Of a stretch of 64,000 nucleotides of DNA, positions 9,317-18,319 are shown piece by piece. The first letter of the stretch is position 1; every line of letters starts with the position of its first letter. Source of the DNA: an archaeon (GTDB taxonomy: Archaea > Nanobdellota > Nanobdellia > Woesearchaeales > GW2011-AR15); the NCBI GenBank assembly GCA_018657065.1, contig JABHXU010000009.1, positions 1 through 64,000 on the forward strand, read 5' to 3'. The position numbers and the translations under genes are program-made. The notes beneath the pieces were generated by a model that was not told where the DNA came from, made no database searches, and saw only the letters and a list, made by a program, of their open reading frames with translations.

Positions 9317-10069
9317 ATGACAATTAAACAATTCCTACTACTTTTTGTTCAATCATTAAATCCTAGAGCTTATAGGAGTCTAATTTCTAGAAAAAAACGA
9401 GATGTTGCTAAATATTTTTTTGTTTTAATTTTATATTGTGTTATTTTAAGTGGATTAACTAATATTCCTAATTTTGTTAAAATTCCTTCACAAGTTGAAG
9501 GTACTTTATCAAAAATTTCAAAGCTTAATATTACAGGTCTAGATGTAGAAATAACTGAACCTGTTACTTTGCTTGATCAACCTAAAATAGTTATTGATTT
9601 TTCTCCTAATTTAACAATTGATAATGAATGGATATTAATAACAAAAGAAAATGTTCAATTCAAAAAACTTCAACTTAAATTATTTGAACCTATAAGTACT
9701 CAAGAAAAACCTATAGAAGAGTATTCAAATGTATTGCAAAGTGCAAACATGATAAATGGAACATATTGTATAATTTTGTTTATTATGCTTCCTTCATTAT
9801 TCTTTTTATCATACTTACTTAATTTTGCTAAATATAGTATTATTGTAACTTTTGTATTATTTTTGTCATTCATTGCAACAAAAATACTTAAACGAAAAAT
9901 TAGATTTCAAAACTTACTTAAGTCAGTATTTTTTGCAAGTACTATAATGATATTTTTGGATATTGTTATTAGTCCATTAATAAATCTAAGTATTGTACCA
10001 TTTTTACTTTATTTAGGAATACTCTCATTGGTTCTAAAAGATGAAAAACACTACCCACAAAAAAAGTGA
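9317..10069 (+). CDS. DUF1189-like membrane protein
   Basis: 250 residues with an N-terminal QFLLLFVQSLNPRAYRSL segment, one TM helix (~35-52), an extracytoplasmic domain (~55-140), then four or so C-terminal TM helices. This order (short cytoplasmic start, TM, soluble domain, TM bundle) is that of DUF1189/YIP1-like proteins. Function unknown. Its 3' end overlaps the small coiled-coil gene at 10041 by 29 nt, so the two are probably co-transcribed and translationally coupled. Confidence 0.65.
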   Translation: MTIKQFLLLFVQSLNPRAYRSLISRKKRDVAKYFFVLILYCVILSGLTNIPNFVKIPSQVEGTLSKISKLNITGLDVEITEPVTLLDQPKIVIDFSPNLTIDNEWILITKENVQFKKLQLKLFEPISTQEKPIEEYSNVLQSANMINGTYCIILFIMLPSLFFLSYLLNFAKYSIIVTFVLFLSFIATKILKRKIRFQNLLKSVFFASTIMIFLDIVISPLINLSIVPFLLYLGILSLVLKDEKHYPQKK

Positions 10070-10211
10070 AGAAGATAAAGATAAAGTTATTGATACTCTT
10101 TATAGCGAACTTAAACGTAAAGATGAATTAATTGCTAAACTTAAAGAAGAAAATATTGTTTTAATGAAAACTGCGCTTAAGGCTAGTGAGAAAAAGTTGG
10201 AAAAAAAATAG
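10041..10211 (+). CDS. Small charged coiled-coil protein (56 aa)
   Basis: ATG at 10041 opens 56 codons ending TAG at 10211. The middle reads SELKRKDELIAKLKEEN, a clear heptad pattern, with a Lys-rich end. Overlap with the preceding membrane-protein gene and the strongly biased Lys/Glu composition argue that it is real. Similar short Lys/Glu coiled coils follow comparable membrane genes in DPANN genomes as far as I recall; function unknown. Confidence 0.65.
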   Translation: MKNTTHKKSEEDKDKVIDTLYSELKRKDELIAKLKEENIVLMKTALKASEKKLEKK

Positions 10212-10231
10212 AAATTTTTTGTTTAAAATTT

Positions 10232-11326
10232 TTATCTTAGTTTTTCACTTGCATGACATACAAAATGTGTTTTGTCACCAGTATCTAAAACCTCTCCGAC
10301 AGCGTAGTAAACAGCGTTTGATCCAAATTTAAAATTTTCTATTCCTAAAAAACCATCTTTACTTAATGATAATGGAAAATACTTTACTGAGTCAACAATA
10401 CCGTCATTTCCAATATTATCATACCCTATTTGTAAAAATCCATCACCATTAAGCTGAGATGTTAAGGTTGAGTTTGCATATATACCAAAAGTATCATTTC
10501 CTCTATCTAGAATCATGGAAAAACCTCTTGGAATTGATTTGAACCAGAAATCTGTTCCTGGTCTAATATCTGAAACTGAAAAAACTTCATTTCCATTATT
10601 GTAAACATCAGTTACATTAGTGTAATTAATTGGTTGTTGAGGTTGCTGAGGCTGTTGAGGTTGCTGAGGTTGTTGAGGTTGTTGAGGTTGCTGAGGTTGC
10701 TGAGGCTGTTGAGGTTGTTGAGGTTGCTGAGGCTGTTGAGGTTGCTGAGGCTGTTGAGGCTGTTGAGGTGATTCAGGGGCCACAGATTCAGGAGCTACTG
10801 GTTCAGAGGAGTTAAAATAACTAGAAATTCCACTAAAATCTATTTGTCTGCCTAATGTATAAACAGAAGCAATTCCTGCTGAAATATCTGAATAATTCAT
10901 TAGTCTTTCTGATAGCTCGTGGTTTTGATATTTATTTGCAAGGACTGCTCCTCCTGATAATAATGTTGCAGCAATATTAAAACCTGTACCAACATAATTT
11001 CCTGACAATATGTTTACTGCACCAGATATACCATTCAAAACTGTACTTGAAACTTCATTTCCATAGTTTTCTGATATTAAATTTGCTAAGTATTGACTTC
11101 CTACTCCTATTCCAGCAATTAAGACTCCTGTTCCTAATGCAGCAACAAGGCCTCCTGTTGCTAAAGAAGTACCTACAGCAGTTCCAATTGTAGCTGCTCT
11201 AAGTGTTTTTCTACCAAAATTTTTCAAAGTTTTAGTTCTTTTCTCTGCTTTAACTTCGTTTTCTGCATCTTGGATTAATTCTTCAAGTTTTTCCTCATAA
11301 CTTTGAGTGGGATTTGGAGTGGTCAT
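10232..11326 (-). CDS. Unrecognised membrane protein with a PQQ tandem-repeat linker
   Basis: 364 residues. An acidic/basic N-terminus (~1-45) is followed by Gly/Ala-rich hydrophobic segments (~46-85 and ~105-135), a Ser/Pro region, about 15 P-Q-Q units, then a ~130-residue soluble C-terminal domain rich in Asn/Asp/Gly (PGTDFWFKSIPRGFSMILDR). The layout suggests a membrane-anchored protein displaying a C-terminal domain on a flexible stalk. No family recognised. It lies 30 nt downstream of the 459-aa gene on the same strand, so the two probably form an operon. Confidence 0.6.
   Translation of the reverse strand: MTTPNPTQSYEEKLEELIQDAENEVKAEKRTKTLKNFGRKTLRAATIGTAVGTSLATGGLVAALGTGVLIAGIGVGSQYLANLISENYGNEVSSTVLNGISGAVNILSGNYVGTGFNIAATLLSGGAVLANKYQNHELSERLMNYSDISAGIASVYTLGRQIDFSGISSYFNSSEPVAPESVAPESPQQPQQPQQPQQPQQPQQPQQPQQPQQPQQPQQPQQPQQPQQPQQPINYTNVTDVYNNGNEVFSVSDIRPGTDFWFKSIPRGFSMILDRGNDTFGIYANSTLTSQLNGDGFLQIGYDNIGNDGIVDSVKYFPLSLSKDGFLGIENFKFGSNAVYYAVGEVLDTGDKTHFVCHASEKLR
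10632..10766 (-). repeat. 15 tandem 9-bp repeats encoding Pro-Gln-Gln
   Basis: On the plus strand the unit is GGYTGYTGA, repeated 15 times without interruption. Variation is only C/T at two positions, both silent or conserving Gln/Pro. It is a coding microsatellite that can change length in steps of one PQQ without breaking the frame. Confidence 0.95.
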
Positions 11327-11356
11327 TTTAACTTATTAAAAAATAAAAATAAAAAA

Positions 11357-12736
11357 TTAGGGTTTGTAAATAGACACTAATTCGTCAGCAATTGCAGGTT
11401 TTGCTAATTGCTTTTCATTTGCTCTAATTTGCTCTTTTAAGATTATTGCATTTCCTATTGGAGCAGACAATGTTACACCGTCTAAATATGGTGTAGACCA
11501 ATCAAGTTCTTTTTTGTATGATGGACCAATTGTATCAGTTGCAAATGTGGACATAGTTGCTAATAAATTGCTGTAGTCTGTTAATTGAGTTTGTAAAGAC
11601 TCAGGATTTGTCCATACTAAAGGCATTACATTATCTTCTGTAATTACGCCTTTTAATATTTGTCTTAGTGCTTTAACATCATTTGCATCGCCTACATCTT
11701 GCATTGCTTTTTGGCCATAAATTCTAACACCATCTATAAGTTTTAACTGATCAACTACATGGTCATAAAATGCATCTTGTTGATCGCCACCTCTCGTAGT
11801 TGAACCATCAATAGTTGGGTTTGCTATTTCCATTTCATATACACCTGCTATAGGAGAAGGGATTATTACTTCTTCTGCAACAATTTCTGCAAGGCCACTA
11901 GGAAGCATTTTAATACTTTTATTACCTGTAACACTTGCTATTGCATCATGGTATTCTGTTAACTCTGCATGCATTCCAACTGCTGCTTCGTGGACAGCTA
12001 ATAAATGTTTATATGCTGTGTTAACGTCAACTTGATGAAATTTAGGTGTTTGTGCTTGTTTTTTTCTTGCTCTAGCTCTAGCTTTTTTTCTTTTTTCTTT
12101 TTCTTTATTATATGTTTCTACATGTGTAGAAATTGAACTTGTTTGTTTATTGAACTTATTAGGATCAGTGTCAAATTGATTACCTGATACCATTTCATAT
12201 AAATCTGCAGTAACTGTGTAAAAATCAATACAATCTTGCCCTCTAACTTGATGGATGTGGTTAGGTTCTAATTGAGGTGCATCTGCTTTTTTATTTCCAC
12301 CTTTTAAACTGACATATACAGTTTGAAGCATATTATTTAATGCAGCTTCTTCTTTAACTTGTGTTTCTTGGAAATTTTCTCCACCTGCAACTATTTGAGT
12401 TCCATATAAATTTTCATGTAAGTCATGAACAAATGCTCGTGCTCGTACATCAGATAATAAAAAATTACTGACTGACATAACGTCTGCTTTTCCTTGTGTT
12501 CCTGTTACTAATTCACTTAAGGTATTTGTAACATCTTGATATTGTACGTGCCCCATTGGGTCTACTTGGACAGTAGGTCTAGGTTGTGTAAGATCATCTT
12601 TTAATACAAAATCTGATACTGTATCTACTAATGCTTGGAAAGCTCTTTCTTCAGATCGATTTCCTCTTCTTTTTCCAAATGCATTCCAATATAATTCATC
12701 TAATAATACTAGTTGTTTTTGTTTTTTTGTTGCCAT
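11357..12736 (-). CDS. Unrecognised 459-aa soluble protein
   Basis: No family recognised. The protein is hydrophilic, without signal peptide or TM helix. It begins with a basic MATKKQKQ and has a Lys/Arg-rich segment near residues 212-232 (KEKEKRKKARARARKK), a likely coiled or nucleic-acid-binding hinge between two mostly helical halves. The start is set by AAAGGTGA 7 nt before the ATG. The leader carries a 7-bp hairpin. It is divergent from the AbrB-PhoU gene and upstream of the PQQ protein gene on the same strand. Confidence 0.6.
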   Translation of the reverse strand: MATKKQKQLVLLDELYWNAFGKRRGNRSEERAFQALVDTVSDFVLKDDLTQPRPTVQVDPMGHVQYQDVTNTLSELVTGTQGKADVMSVSNFLLSDVRARAFVHDLHENLYGTQIVAGGENFQETQVKEEAALNNMLQTVYVSLKGGNKKADAPQLEPNHIHQVRGQDCIDFYTVTADLYEMVSGNQFDTDPNKFNKQTSSISTHVETYNKEKEKRKKARARARKKQAQTPKFHQVDVNTAYKHLLAVHEAAVGMHAELTEYHDAIASVTGNKSIKMLPSGLAEIVAEEVIIPSPIAGVYEMEIANPTIDGSTTRGGDQQDAFYDHVVDQLKLIDGVRIYGQKAMQDVGDANDVKALRQILKGVITEDNVMPLVWTNPESLQTQLTDYSNLLATMSTFATDTIGPSYKKELDWSTPYLDGVTLSAPIGNAIILKEQIRANEKQLAKPAIADELVSIYKP

Positions 12737-12762
12737 GTTTTTTCACCTTTAATCTCATTTAC

Positions 12763-12782
12763 TACTTTGCCGTAACAAAGTA
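12763..12782 (-). promoter_or_regulatory. Leader hairpin of the 459-aa gene
   Basis: TACTTTG (12763-12769) and CAAAGTA (12776-12782) are perfect inverted repeats with loop CCGTAA. They lie in the leader, between a TATATA-like box (~12808-12820) and the ribosome binding site of the minus-strand gene. Confidence 0.4.
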
Positions 12783-12825
12783 ATTAGAAAAAGATAATTA
12801 GGAAGTGAATATATAATTATGGCTT

Positions 12826-12855
12826 ATAAATTATAATTTATCTTATAATTATAAG
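12826..12855. promoter_or_regulatory. Two adjacent perfect palindromes in a divergent promoter region
   Basis: ATAAATTATAATTTAT (12826-12841, 16 bp) and CTTATAATTATAAG (12842-12855, 14 bp) abut each other. They lie directly upstream of the TATATAAATA box (~12869-12877) of the AbrB-PhoU gene and behind the minus-strand promoter. Candidate autoregulatory operators; the AT-rich composition lowers the significance. Confidence 0.4.
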
Positions 12856-12898
12856 TTTAGTAGAAAAATATATAAATACATTTAGATAATCTATTTGC

Positions 12899-13816
12899 AT
12901 GAAAAGAAAAATAATGAAGATTGCTGATACAACTTATGTAGTTTCTATTCCTTTGAAATGGGCGAGAAAACATGGAGTGCAAAAAGGGGACGAAGTTGAG
13001 GTTCAAGAAGGAGAATCAGAACTTAAAATCTCATTGTCAGACATAAAAGAACAAGTCAAAAAAGCACAAATTGAATTAAATCCAATTGGAACTAAAAGAT
13101 ATGTTGAAAGTAAAGTTGTTAATGCATACAAAAAAGGAGTAGATGAACTAACAATAAACTATTCTAATGTGTCTCAACTAGAACATATAAGAACTGCATT
13201 AGGTGAAGTAATAGGATATGAGATTATTGACACAAAAAAAGATAAATGCATTGTAAAAAATATTGCAAAAGTTGATCCTGATCAATTCGATCCAATGTTA
13301 AGGAGGTCATTTTTACTACTATTAAATATGTGTGAATCAAGTTTAGAAAATTATAAAAATAATATTTTGGATTTTGAAAATGTAAAACAAATGAATAATA
13401 CTTTAAAAAAATTAACAACTGTTTTAAAAAGGATATTAAACACTTCACATTCTAATTTTGAAGAAAAACTAACTCTGTATTTAATTGTTAGAGAAATTGA
13501 AAAAATTTCGAATGAGTATATGTATGCATTTAAAATTATAAGTAAAACAAAGTACTCTCTAAGTAAGAATGTTACTGAACTTTTTGAAAATGCAAATTCA
13601 ATGTTAAGATTATTTTATGAAATTTATTATAAAAAAGAGTTAAAAAAAATATCTGAACTTACAGACATAAAAAATAATTTAATTTGGAAAAAGTCATACA
13701 GTTTATTGAAAACTGAAAAAGAAAGTTCAATTATTGTTCATCATTTAGCTTCAGTTGTTAGGAGAGTTTATGATATGCATGGACCTTTTCTAATTATTGG
13801 ACAGAATCAAGACTAG
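12899..13816 (+). CDS. AbrB-type DNA-binding and PhoU-like regulator
   Basis: Residues ~1-50 form a SpoVT/AbrB swapped-hairpin domain (MKRKIMKIADTTYVVSIPLKW, then KGDEVEVQEGES). Residues ~120-300 form a long helical PhoU-like domain. This fusion is a common archaeal family, usually assumed to regulate phosphate uptake or a similar response; no pst genes are present here, so the target is unknown. A TATATAAATA box ends ~22 nt before the ATG and there is no ribosome binding site, so the mRNA is probably leaderless. The 3' end overlaps the convergent 871-aa gene by 23 nt. Confidence 0.85.
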   Translation: MKRKIMKIADTTYVVSIPLKWARKHGVQKGDEVEVQEGESELKISLSDIKEQVKKAQIELNPIGTKRYVESKVVNAYKKGVDELTINYSNVSQLEHIRTALGEVIGYEIIDTKKDKCIVKNIAKVDPDQFDPMLRRSFLLLLNMCESSLENYKNNILDFENVKQMNNTLKKLTTVLKRILNTSHSNFEEKLTLYLIVREIEKISNEYMYAFKIISKTKYSLSKNVTELFENANSMLRLFYEIYYKKELKKISELTDIKNNLIWKKSYSLLKTEKESSIIVHHLASVVRRVYDMHGPFLIIGQNQD

Positions 13817-16409
13817 TTTGATATGCAATTTCTGCTCCACTTATTATTTGATCAAAAAACATAGTTGGATTTGATCCTTTGATTGAACCAAACATTAAAG
13901 GATGATTATAAACGTGATCAAAAATTGTTTGCTGGTCTTGTGGGCTAAGTGAACCAGTTTGAGTTTTTGTACCAAATACTCTTTTAATTCTAGTAAAATG
14001 TGCTCTATCCATTTGCTGAGTTATATACATTGTTTTTTCAAGTATTGAGGATTCATCATCAGAAAGTTGATATTTTTGAGTAGCATGTTCTATAAATCCA
14101 GGCCTACCATAGTCAATATCATCAAAATTTGGAAATGTATCTTGTCCATACTCTATAGTCATGGTGTTAATATCTGGTTTGTTTGGATTATGTGCATTAA
14201 AACCATTAAGATGTGAAACAAAAGCATAAAAAGATGAAACAGCCATTGATCTTCGTAACTCAGCTTCTCTAACAGCTCTATAAATTTCTATAAAACCAGC
14301 GTTAGGATTATTTGTTACAGTATTTAGCATATTTTTTGCTTCCATATTATGTATTTCAAATCCTGAAATCCATTCAGCTAACATATATGGAAAAATTTCA
14401 TGATCTGGAATATTATGTGACCTCATATATTCAGATCTAATCTGATGCAATAAGTCATCGTGAAGAGCAATATTTTCATTTGAGAGAGAGAAAACATCAA
14501 AATTGCCAGCAGTTAAATGATAATCTTTGTGTAAAAAAGATAATTCTAATAATGGATCTACATTTACTATTTCATCACCTAATTCAAATTCTGCGTTAGG
14601 TCTATCAAACGGAATTATTAGATTATCTGGTTTTGAATCACTTGACCAGACACTAAATCTATTAAAAAGTTTGGATCTAGGTTCTCTGCATAAAGTCATA
14701 TAATCAGCTACAAACTTAACGTCAAGAACAAGGTCTCCTTCAGAATCAGATCTTTCTAGATATCTAGCTTGTCTTAGTGCAGGATAATCTTCTACGATTG
14801 CTTGTCTTGTTTTAATGGGTAAACTCATGAAAAATTCATCTTCAGGCATGGAAAGTAATTTTTGAAATAAATCCTCTGATGCACTTGGAAGCTGTCCTTT
14901 TAGAATTGATTTTGCAACAATTCCATAATCTAGTGCTAAAATATATGCTTTTTCATCATCTGTCAATAATTCTTGGGATTGTGTATTTTCTTTTCCAATT
15001 TCAACAATAGCTCTAGAAAGATATTCTCTGGCTTGTTCTTGATCAACTGATATATCTATTCTTGATTCATACTGTTTTGTAGATAAACCAATTAATTCAC
15101 CTAAAGAAAAACCACTTATTTTTTCAAAAATAAGATAATCTTCACCAGTTTCTATTACTTCAGCAAATGAAAGTCCAGATTCACGGGCTTTTTTAATAAA
15201 ATTAGTTAAAATTGGAATCATCCTAGGAGAATGTCTTTCTTCTCCATTATATTCTTTGAAAACCTGTGATCTAAGTTCTTTTTTTGCGGTATCAAGATCA
15301 ACATTTAAAGCAACATAACATGCACGGCCATCCCCTAGAGGTGTCACTTCCATATGTGGTCCTTCATCAATTCTAACACCTAATTTTCCAGAATGGCCTG
15401 ATTTTCTATAAGTTACACCTTGATGTTTTGGACCTATAATATTGTATGGTCCCTTACTATGTGCGGCAGCTGCAAGCTTTAATAGAGGACTAGCGTCTTC
15501 CCATCTTTCTCTTGGAGGAGCCTCGTGAAATTTATTACCTTCTGTAGGTTTTAAGTTAGGATCTCTTATTAACGGTCGCGACATAATATGATCGTGATGA
15601 GCATTTTCAAACACATACAATTCTTCAGGAGAATCCCAAAGCATTGGAATATTTTGTTCTTGAGATATTTGAAACATTCCGGGTTCAACTGTAGTTGCTG
15701 TGTAAATTATATTTTCATCCCTAGGTACGGAATCTACGGCGTAATCCAATACATTAATTATCCTTTTTTTTGTTGAATCTAAATATGCAAATAAGTGTGA
15801 AAATGTTGAAAAATTATGTCCACCTGAAAATGTTTGTTCCCCAATTTGTATATCTTGATTATGTTCTGTTTGTAGTTCTTCATCACGCCAAGTAGTATAA
15901 GATTCAATGTCATAAAAACCCAAAGGTTTATTGTTTTCTATAGCCCATAACATATCTTTTGGAATGATCCAAGGAGATACAATTAATTGTGTTTCTTCAA
16001 ATTCCTGAATTTGCTCATAAACATGTGGGGGAGCAACTAGGAAACCTTCATGATATTGAAATATGTCTAGAGCAGCAAAATTTACTGCAAAAAATTGGGT
16101 ATCGGTTTGAGTAATGGTTGTATTTAGAAAATCTTTTTCCCAAGCAAAATAATCTTCTTTTTTATCCCATAATATAGGTAATTTTAGTTCTAATGCTTCT
16201 CGAGTACCGGGAGACCAAATTAGGCCATTTTCTTCAGGATGTAACCAAGGACTAAAATAAGTTTGCTCTCCTCCTGCAAGGATTACAGAATCATTATTTG
16301 GAGAAAGAACAGTAACATTATTGTCTTGCATAAACTTTTCTAAACTACTTTGATCTGCAAATACTAAAGCAGTATCAAAATTTGTCTGAGTTTTTTGTTC
16401 TAATCCCAT
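13794..16409 (-). CDS. Unrecognised 871-aa protein with N-terminal repeats and a kinase-like core
   Basis: The ATG at 16409 (MGLEQKTQ) is preferred over an upstream start at 16472 because a TTTATATA box lies ~28-35 nt before it. The N-terminal ~300 residues contain at least three related units: PILWDKKEDYFAWE, PLGFYDIESYTTWRDEE, PMLWDSPEELYVFE. Residues ~310-680 resemble a protein-kinase-like/APH phosphotransferase. There is a hinge-like LIFEKISGFSLGELIG, a catalytic-loop-like SSDSKPDNLII (Asp and Asn spaced as in HRDxKPxN, His absent), and VDP in place of DFG. The C-terminal ~190 residues are helical and unassigned. No signal peptide or TM. The kinase assignment is motif-based inference; a search is needed. 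Confidence 0.55.
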   Translation of the reverse strand: MGLEQKTQTNFDTALVFADQSSLEKFMQDNNVTVLSPNNDSVILAGGEQTYFSPWLHPEENGLIWSPGTREALELKLPILWDKKEDYFAWEKDFLNTTITQTDTQFFAVNFAALDIFQYHEGFLVAPPHVYEQIQEFEETQLIVSPWIIPKDMLWAIENNKPLGFYDIESYTTWRDEELQTEHNQDIQIGEQTFSGGHNFSTFSHLFAYLDSTKKRIINVLDYAVDSVPRDENIIYTATTVEPGMFQISQEQNIPMLWDSPEELYVFENAHHDHIMSRPLIRDPNLKPTEGNKFHEAPPRERWEDASPLLKLAAAAHSKGPYNIIGPKHQGVTYRKSGHSGKLGVRIDEGPHMEVTPLGDGRACYVALNVDLDTAKKELRSQVFKEYNGEERHSPRMIPILTNFIKKARESGLSFAEVIETGEDYLIFEKISGFSLGELIGLSTKQYESRIDISVDQEQAREYLSRAIVEIGKENTQSQELLTDDEKAYILALDYGIVAKSILKGQLPSASEDLFQKLLSMPEDEFFMSLPIKTRQAIVEDYPALRQARYLERSDSEGDLVLDVKFVADYMTLCREPRSKLFNRFSVWSSDSKPDNLIIPFDRPNAEFELGDEIVNVDPLLELSFLHKDYHLTAGNFDVFSLSNENIALHDDLLHQIRSEYMRSHNIPDHEIFPYMLAEWISGFEIHNMEAKNMLNTVTNNPNAGFIEIYRAVREAELRRSMAVSSFYAFVSHLNGFNAHNPNKPDINTMTIEYGQDTFPNFDDIDYGRPGFIEHATQKYQLSDDESSILEKTMYITQQMDRAHFTRIKRVFGTKTQTGSLSPQDQQTIFDHVYNHPLMFGSIKGSNPTMFFDQIISGAEIAYQTSLDSVQ

Positions 16410-16515
16410 TTTACTCTTGAGGAGTGATAATAGTATATAAATGTTTCTCTTTTTGTCACTAATAAGTAACAAATTAATAGAAATATTTATATATCAGATA
16501 TAAATAACAGTGAGT

Positions 16516-17067
16516 ATGGTTTTGTACAAAAAATCAAAAAACCTGAGAGTTAAAGAGTTTTTTATAGAGAATAAATCAACATTTTTACTTGGATTTTTAA
16601 GTTTTATTTTAGCTATTTTTCTTAAAAAGCTTTTTTTTATATCTTTTTTTGTAATTTTAGATTTAACAAATTCTTGGGCAAATAGTAAATACAAATTAAG
16701 TTTACCAATGGATTTTTTACTAACAGGATTGGTTCTTTTTAGTATGAAATATGATTTTTATAATGGTATGATTTTCATTCCATTTGTAATTTTAAATAAA
16801 TTAATTATGGGAAAATTAGAATTTACACATTTTTTAAAAGTACCAACATTGATTTTTATATCCTTAATTACACCTATTTTTTCAAAATCAAATTTAAGCT
16901 ATTCAATTTTTGTGCTTTTGTTAGTTAGATATATGGTGGAATACTTGATTACATTTATTGTCATGGGAGAATTAGATATAAGAAAAATTCCTCGAAGAAT
17001 GTACAATCTTTTAGGTATGCAAGCATTTTTTATTGTATTTGGATCTATTTTTTTGACAATAATTTAA
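16516..17067 (+). CDS. Small polytopic membrane protein (~6 TM)
   Basis: 183 residues, almost entirely hydrophobic after a basic N-terminus (LYKKSKNLRVKEF). About six TM helices are expected, with a conserved-looking polar GELDIRKIPRR before the last one. Family not recognised. A TTTATATATC box at 16486-16495 places a leaderless start at ATG 16516; a GTG lies 6 nt upstream. Size and topology resemble the membrane protein at 37972-38547, and they might be distant paralogues. Divergent from the 871-aa gene. Confidence 0.6.
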   Translation: MVLYKKSKNLRVKEFFIENKSTFLLGFLSFILAIFLKKLFFISFFVILDLTNSWANSKYKLSLPMDFLLTGLVLFSMKYDFYNGMIFIPFVILNKLIMGKLEFTHFLKVPTLIFISLITPIFSKSNLSYSIFVLLLVRYMVEYLITFIVMGELDIRKIPRRMYNLLGMQAFFIVFGSIFLTII

Positions 17068-17142
17068 TTAATATACATTTTCCTATACTAATTCACAAAA
17101 ACGATATATTTATATACTAAAACCCCTCTTAAAATTACTAAA

Positions 17143-17727
17143 TTGAATAAGAAATTTGCGATTAGTGGGGTAGTTATCATAATTCTAATTAGTTCACTTG
17201 TTATTGGGCAAGTTGTTATAAAAGAAGACGCACTATTAAAAGACCCAAAATTCTATCTTTCTTTAGGGGATTTTTTTATGAAAAAAGGATATGCTAGTAA
17301 TGCATTATCTATGTATGAAAAAGCTCTTGAATTAAGTCCTGAAAATACTGCAACACTCAATAATTTAGGTTTTTATTATAAAGAAATTAATCCTCTTTTA
17401 GCTGAAGATTATTTTAATAAAGCATTAGAAATTGATCCAGAATATGAACTTGCAAGAAATAATTTAGCTCTTTTGTTTAATTCTCTAGAAAATTATGAGC
17501 AAGCAGCTTATCATTTAAAATTTTTAGTTGATGATTATCCTGATAACATTAATTATAATTATGATTATGCAATTAATGTTGCAAATGTTTTTTATTATAA
17601 AAGTAATAGTTATGAAGATTTACAAATAGCTCTTAAACATTTTAAAATAGTATATGAAATGGATCCTAATTTTAATCATGTTCTAGATAATATTAAAGTA
17701 CTAAATGAAATGGAGAGTTTGTATTAA
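17143..17727 (+). CDS. Membrane-anchored TPR protein
   Basis: 194 residues. An N-terminal signal anchor (ISGVVIIILISSLVIGQVV) is followed by about three tetratricopeptide repeats from residue ~35 (YASNALSMYEKALELSPEN, PLLAEDYFNKALEIDPEY, AAYHLKFLVDDYPDN) and a fourth degenerate one. Likely an extracytoplasmic scaffold for protein-protein contact. The start codon is TTG, preceded by TTTATATA (17109-17116) at the leaderless spacing. It is followed after 17 nt by the Gln-rich gene, probably co-transcribed. Confidence 0.75.
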   Translation: MNKKFAISGVVIIILISSLVIGQVVIKEDALLKDPKFYLSLGDFFMKKGYASNALSMYEKALELSPENTATLNNLGFYYKEINPLLAEDYFNKALEIDPEYELARNNLALLFNSLENYEQAAYHLKFLVDDYPDNINYNYDYAINVANVFYYKSNSYEDLQIALKHFKIVYEMDPNFNHVLDNIKVLNEMESLY

Positions 17728-17744
17728 ATAAAAAGGTGAAAATT

Positions 17745-18275
17745 GTGGATATAGGTAAAGTTCAAAGATTAAATCAAATGGCATTAAATTTACAAAAGCA
17801 TAATATTGTTTTAGATAAAAACGCGGCAATTGCAGATGCGCAAAAAATATTTGGTGTAGAAAATAATTATTCAAAAGAAGAGGTTGTACATATGACAGAC
17901 GATGTTCCTGATGAAGTTAAAAAAGATGTTAGAAAGATTGCGTTTGCATTACGTGACGCATTAAATGAAATAAAAGATTTAAAATCTCAAATGGGTAAAA
18001 TGCAACGAGAGTTTAATGATATTATTGTTAATCAAAAACCTACGAGACAAAAATTAACAACATCTCAGGAACAAGTTCAAGCTCAATCACAATTTCAGGC
18101 AATTGTTAATCCTGAACCAGAAAAGAGGCAAGAAGCACCAGTACAACAACAATCACAACCTGTTCAAAGAACTTTTAGTGAACCTCAAACAAAAATTGAG
18201 TGTCCTATAGACAGAAATAATGTAGCACCAGCAGATGTTGCTATTGACAAAATGTTTTATTATGGGAATAAGTAA
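17745..18275 (+). CDS. Unrecognised helical protein with a Gln/Pro-rich tail
   Basis: The GTG at 17745 is chosen because AAAGGTGA (17733-17738) is its ribosome binding site; a GTG at 17736 is part of that site and cannot be the start. The protein is ~176 residues. The N-terminal ~35 residues form a helical domain (KVQRLNQMALNLQKHNIV, DAQKIFG), the middle (~65-100) a coiled coil, and residues ~105-150 are low-complexity Gln/Pro/Glu. No membrane segment. I recall similar short proteins in DPANN genomes but know no function. It ends upstream of a GC-rich hairpin element at 18320. Confidence 0.6.
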   Translation: MDIGKVQRLNQMALNLQKHNIVLDKNAAIADAQKIFGVENNYSKEEVVHMTDDVPDEVKKDVRKIAFALRDALNEIKDLKSQMGKMQREFNDIIVNQKPTRQKLTTSQEQVQAQSQFQAIVNPEPEKRQEAPVQQQSQPVQRTFSEPQTKIECPIDRNNVAPADVAIDKMFYYGNK

Positions 18276-18319
18276 ATAACTTATTTTCTATTTGCAGCAC
18301 GTTAGAATATTATAGTTTT

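Noticed and set aside
10630-10815. Plus-strand Val/Glu-Ala frame over the PQQ repeat
   Set aside because: An artefact of the 9-bp repeat read on the wrong strand.
16494-16694. Minus-strand frame opposite the start of the six-TM protein
   Set aside because: It is antisense to a clearly hydrophobic, promoter-supported gene.
17736-17738. GTG at 17736 as start of the Gln-rich protein
   Set aside because: It is part of the AAAGGTGA ribosome binding site for GTG 17745.
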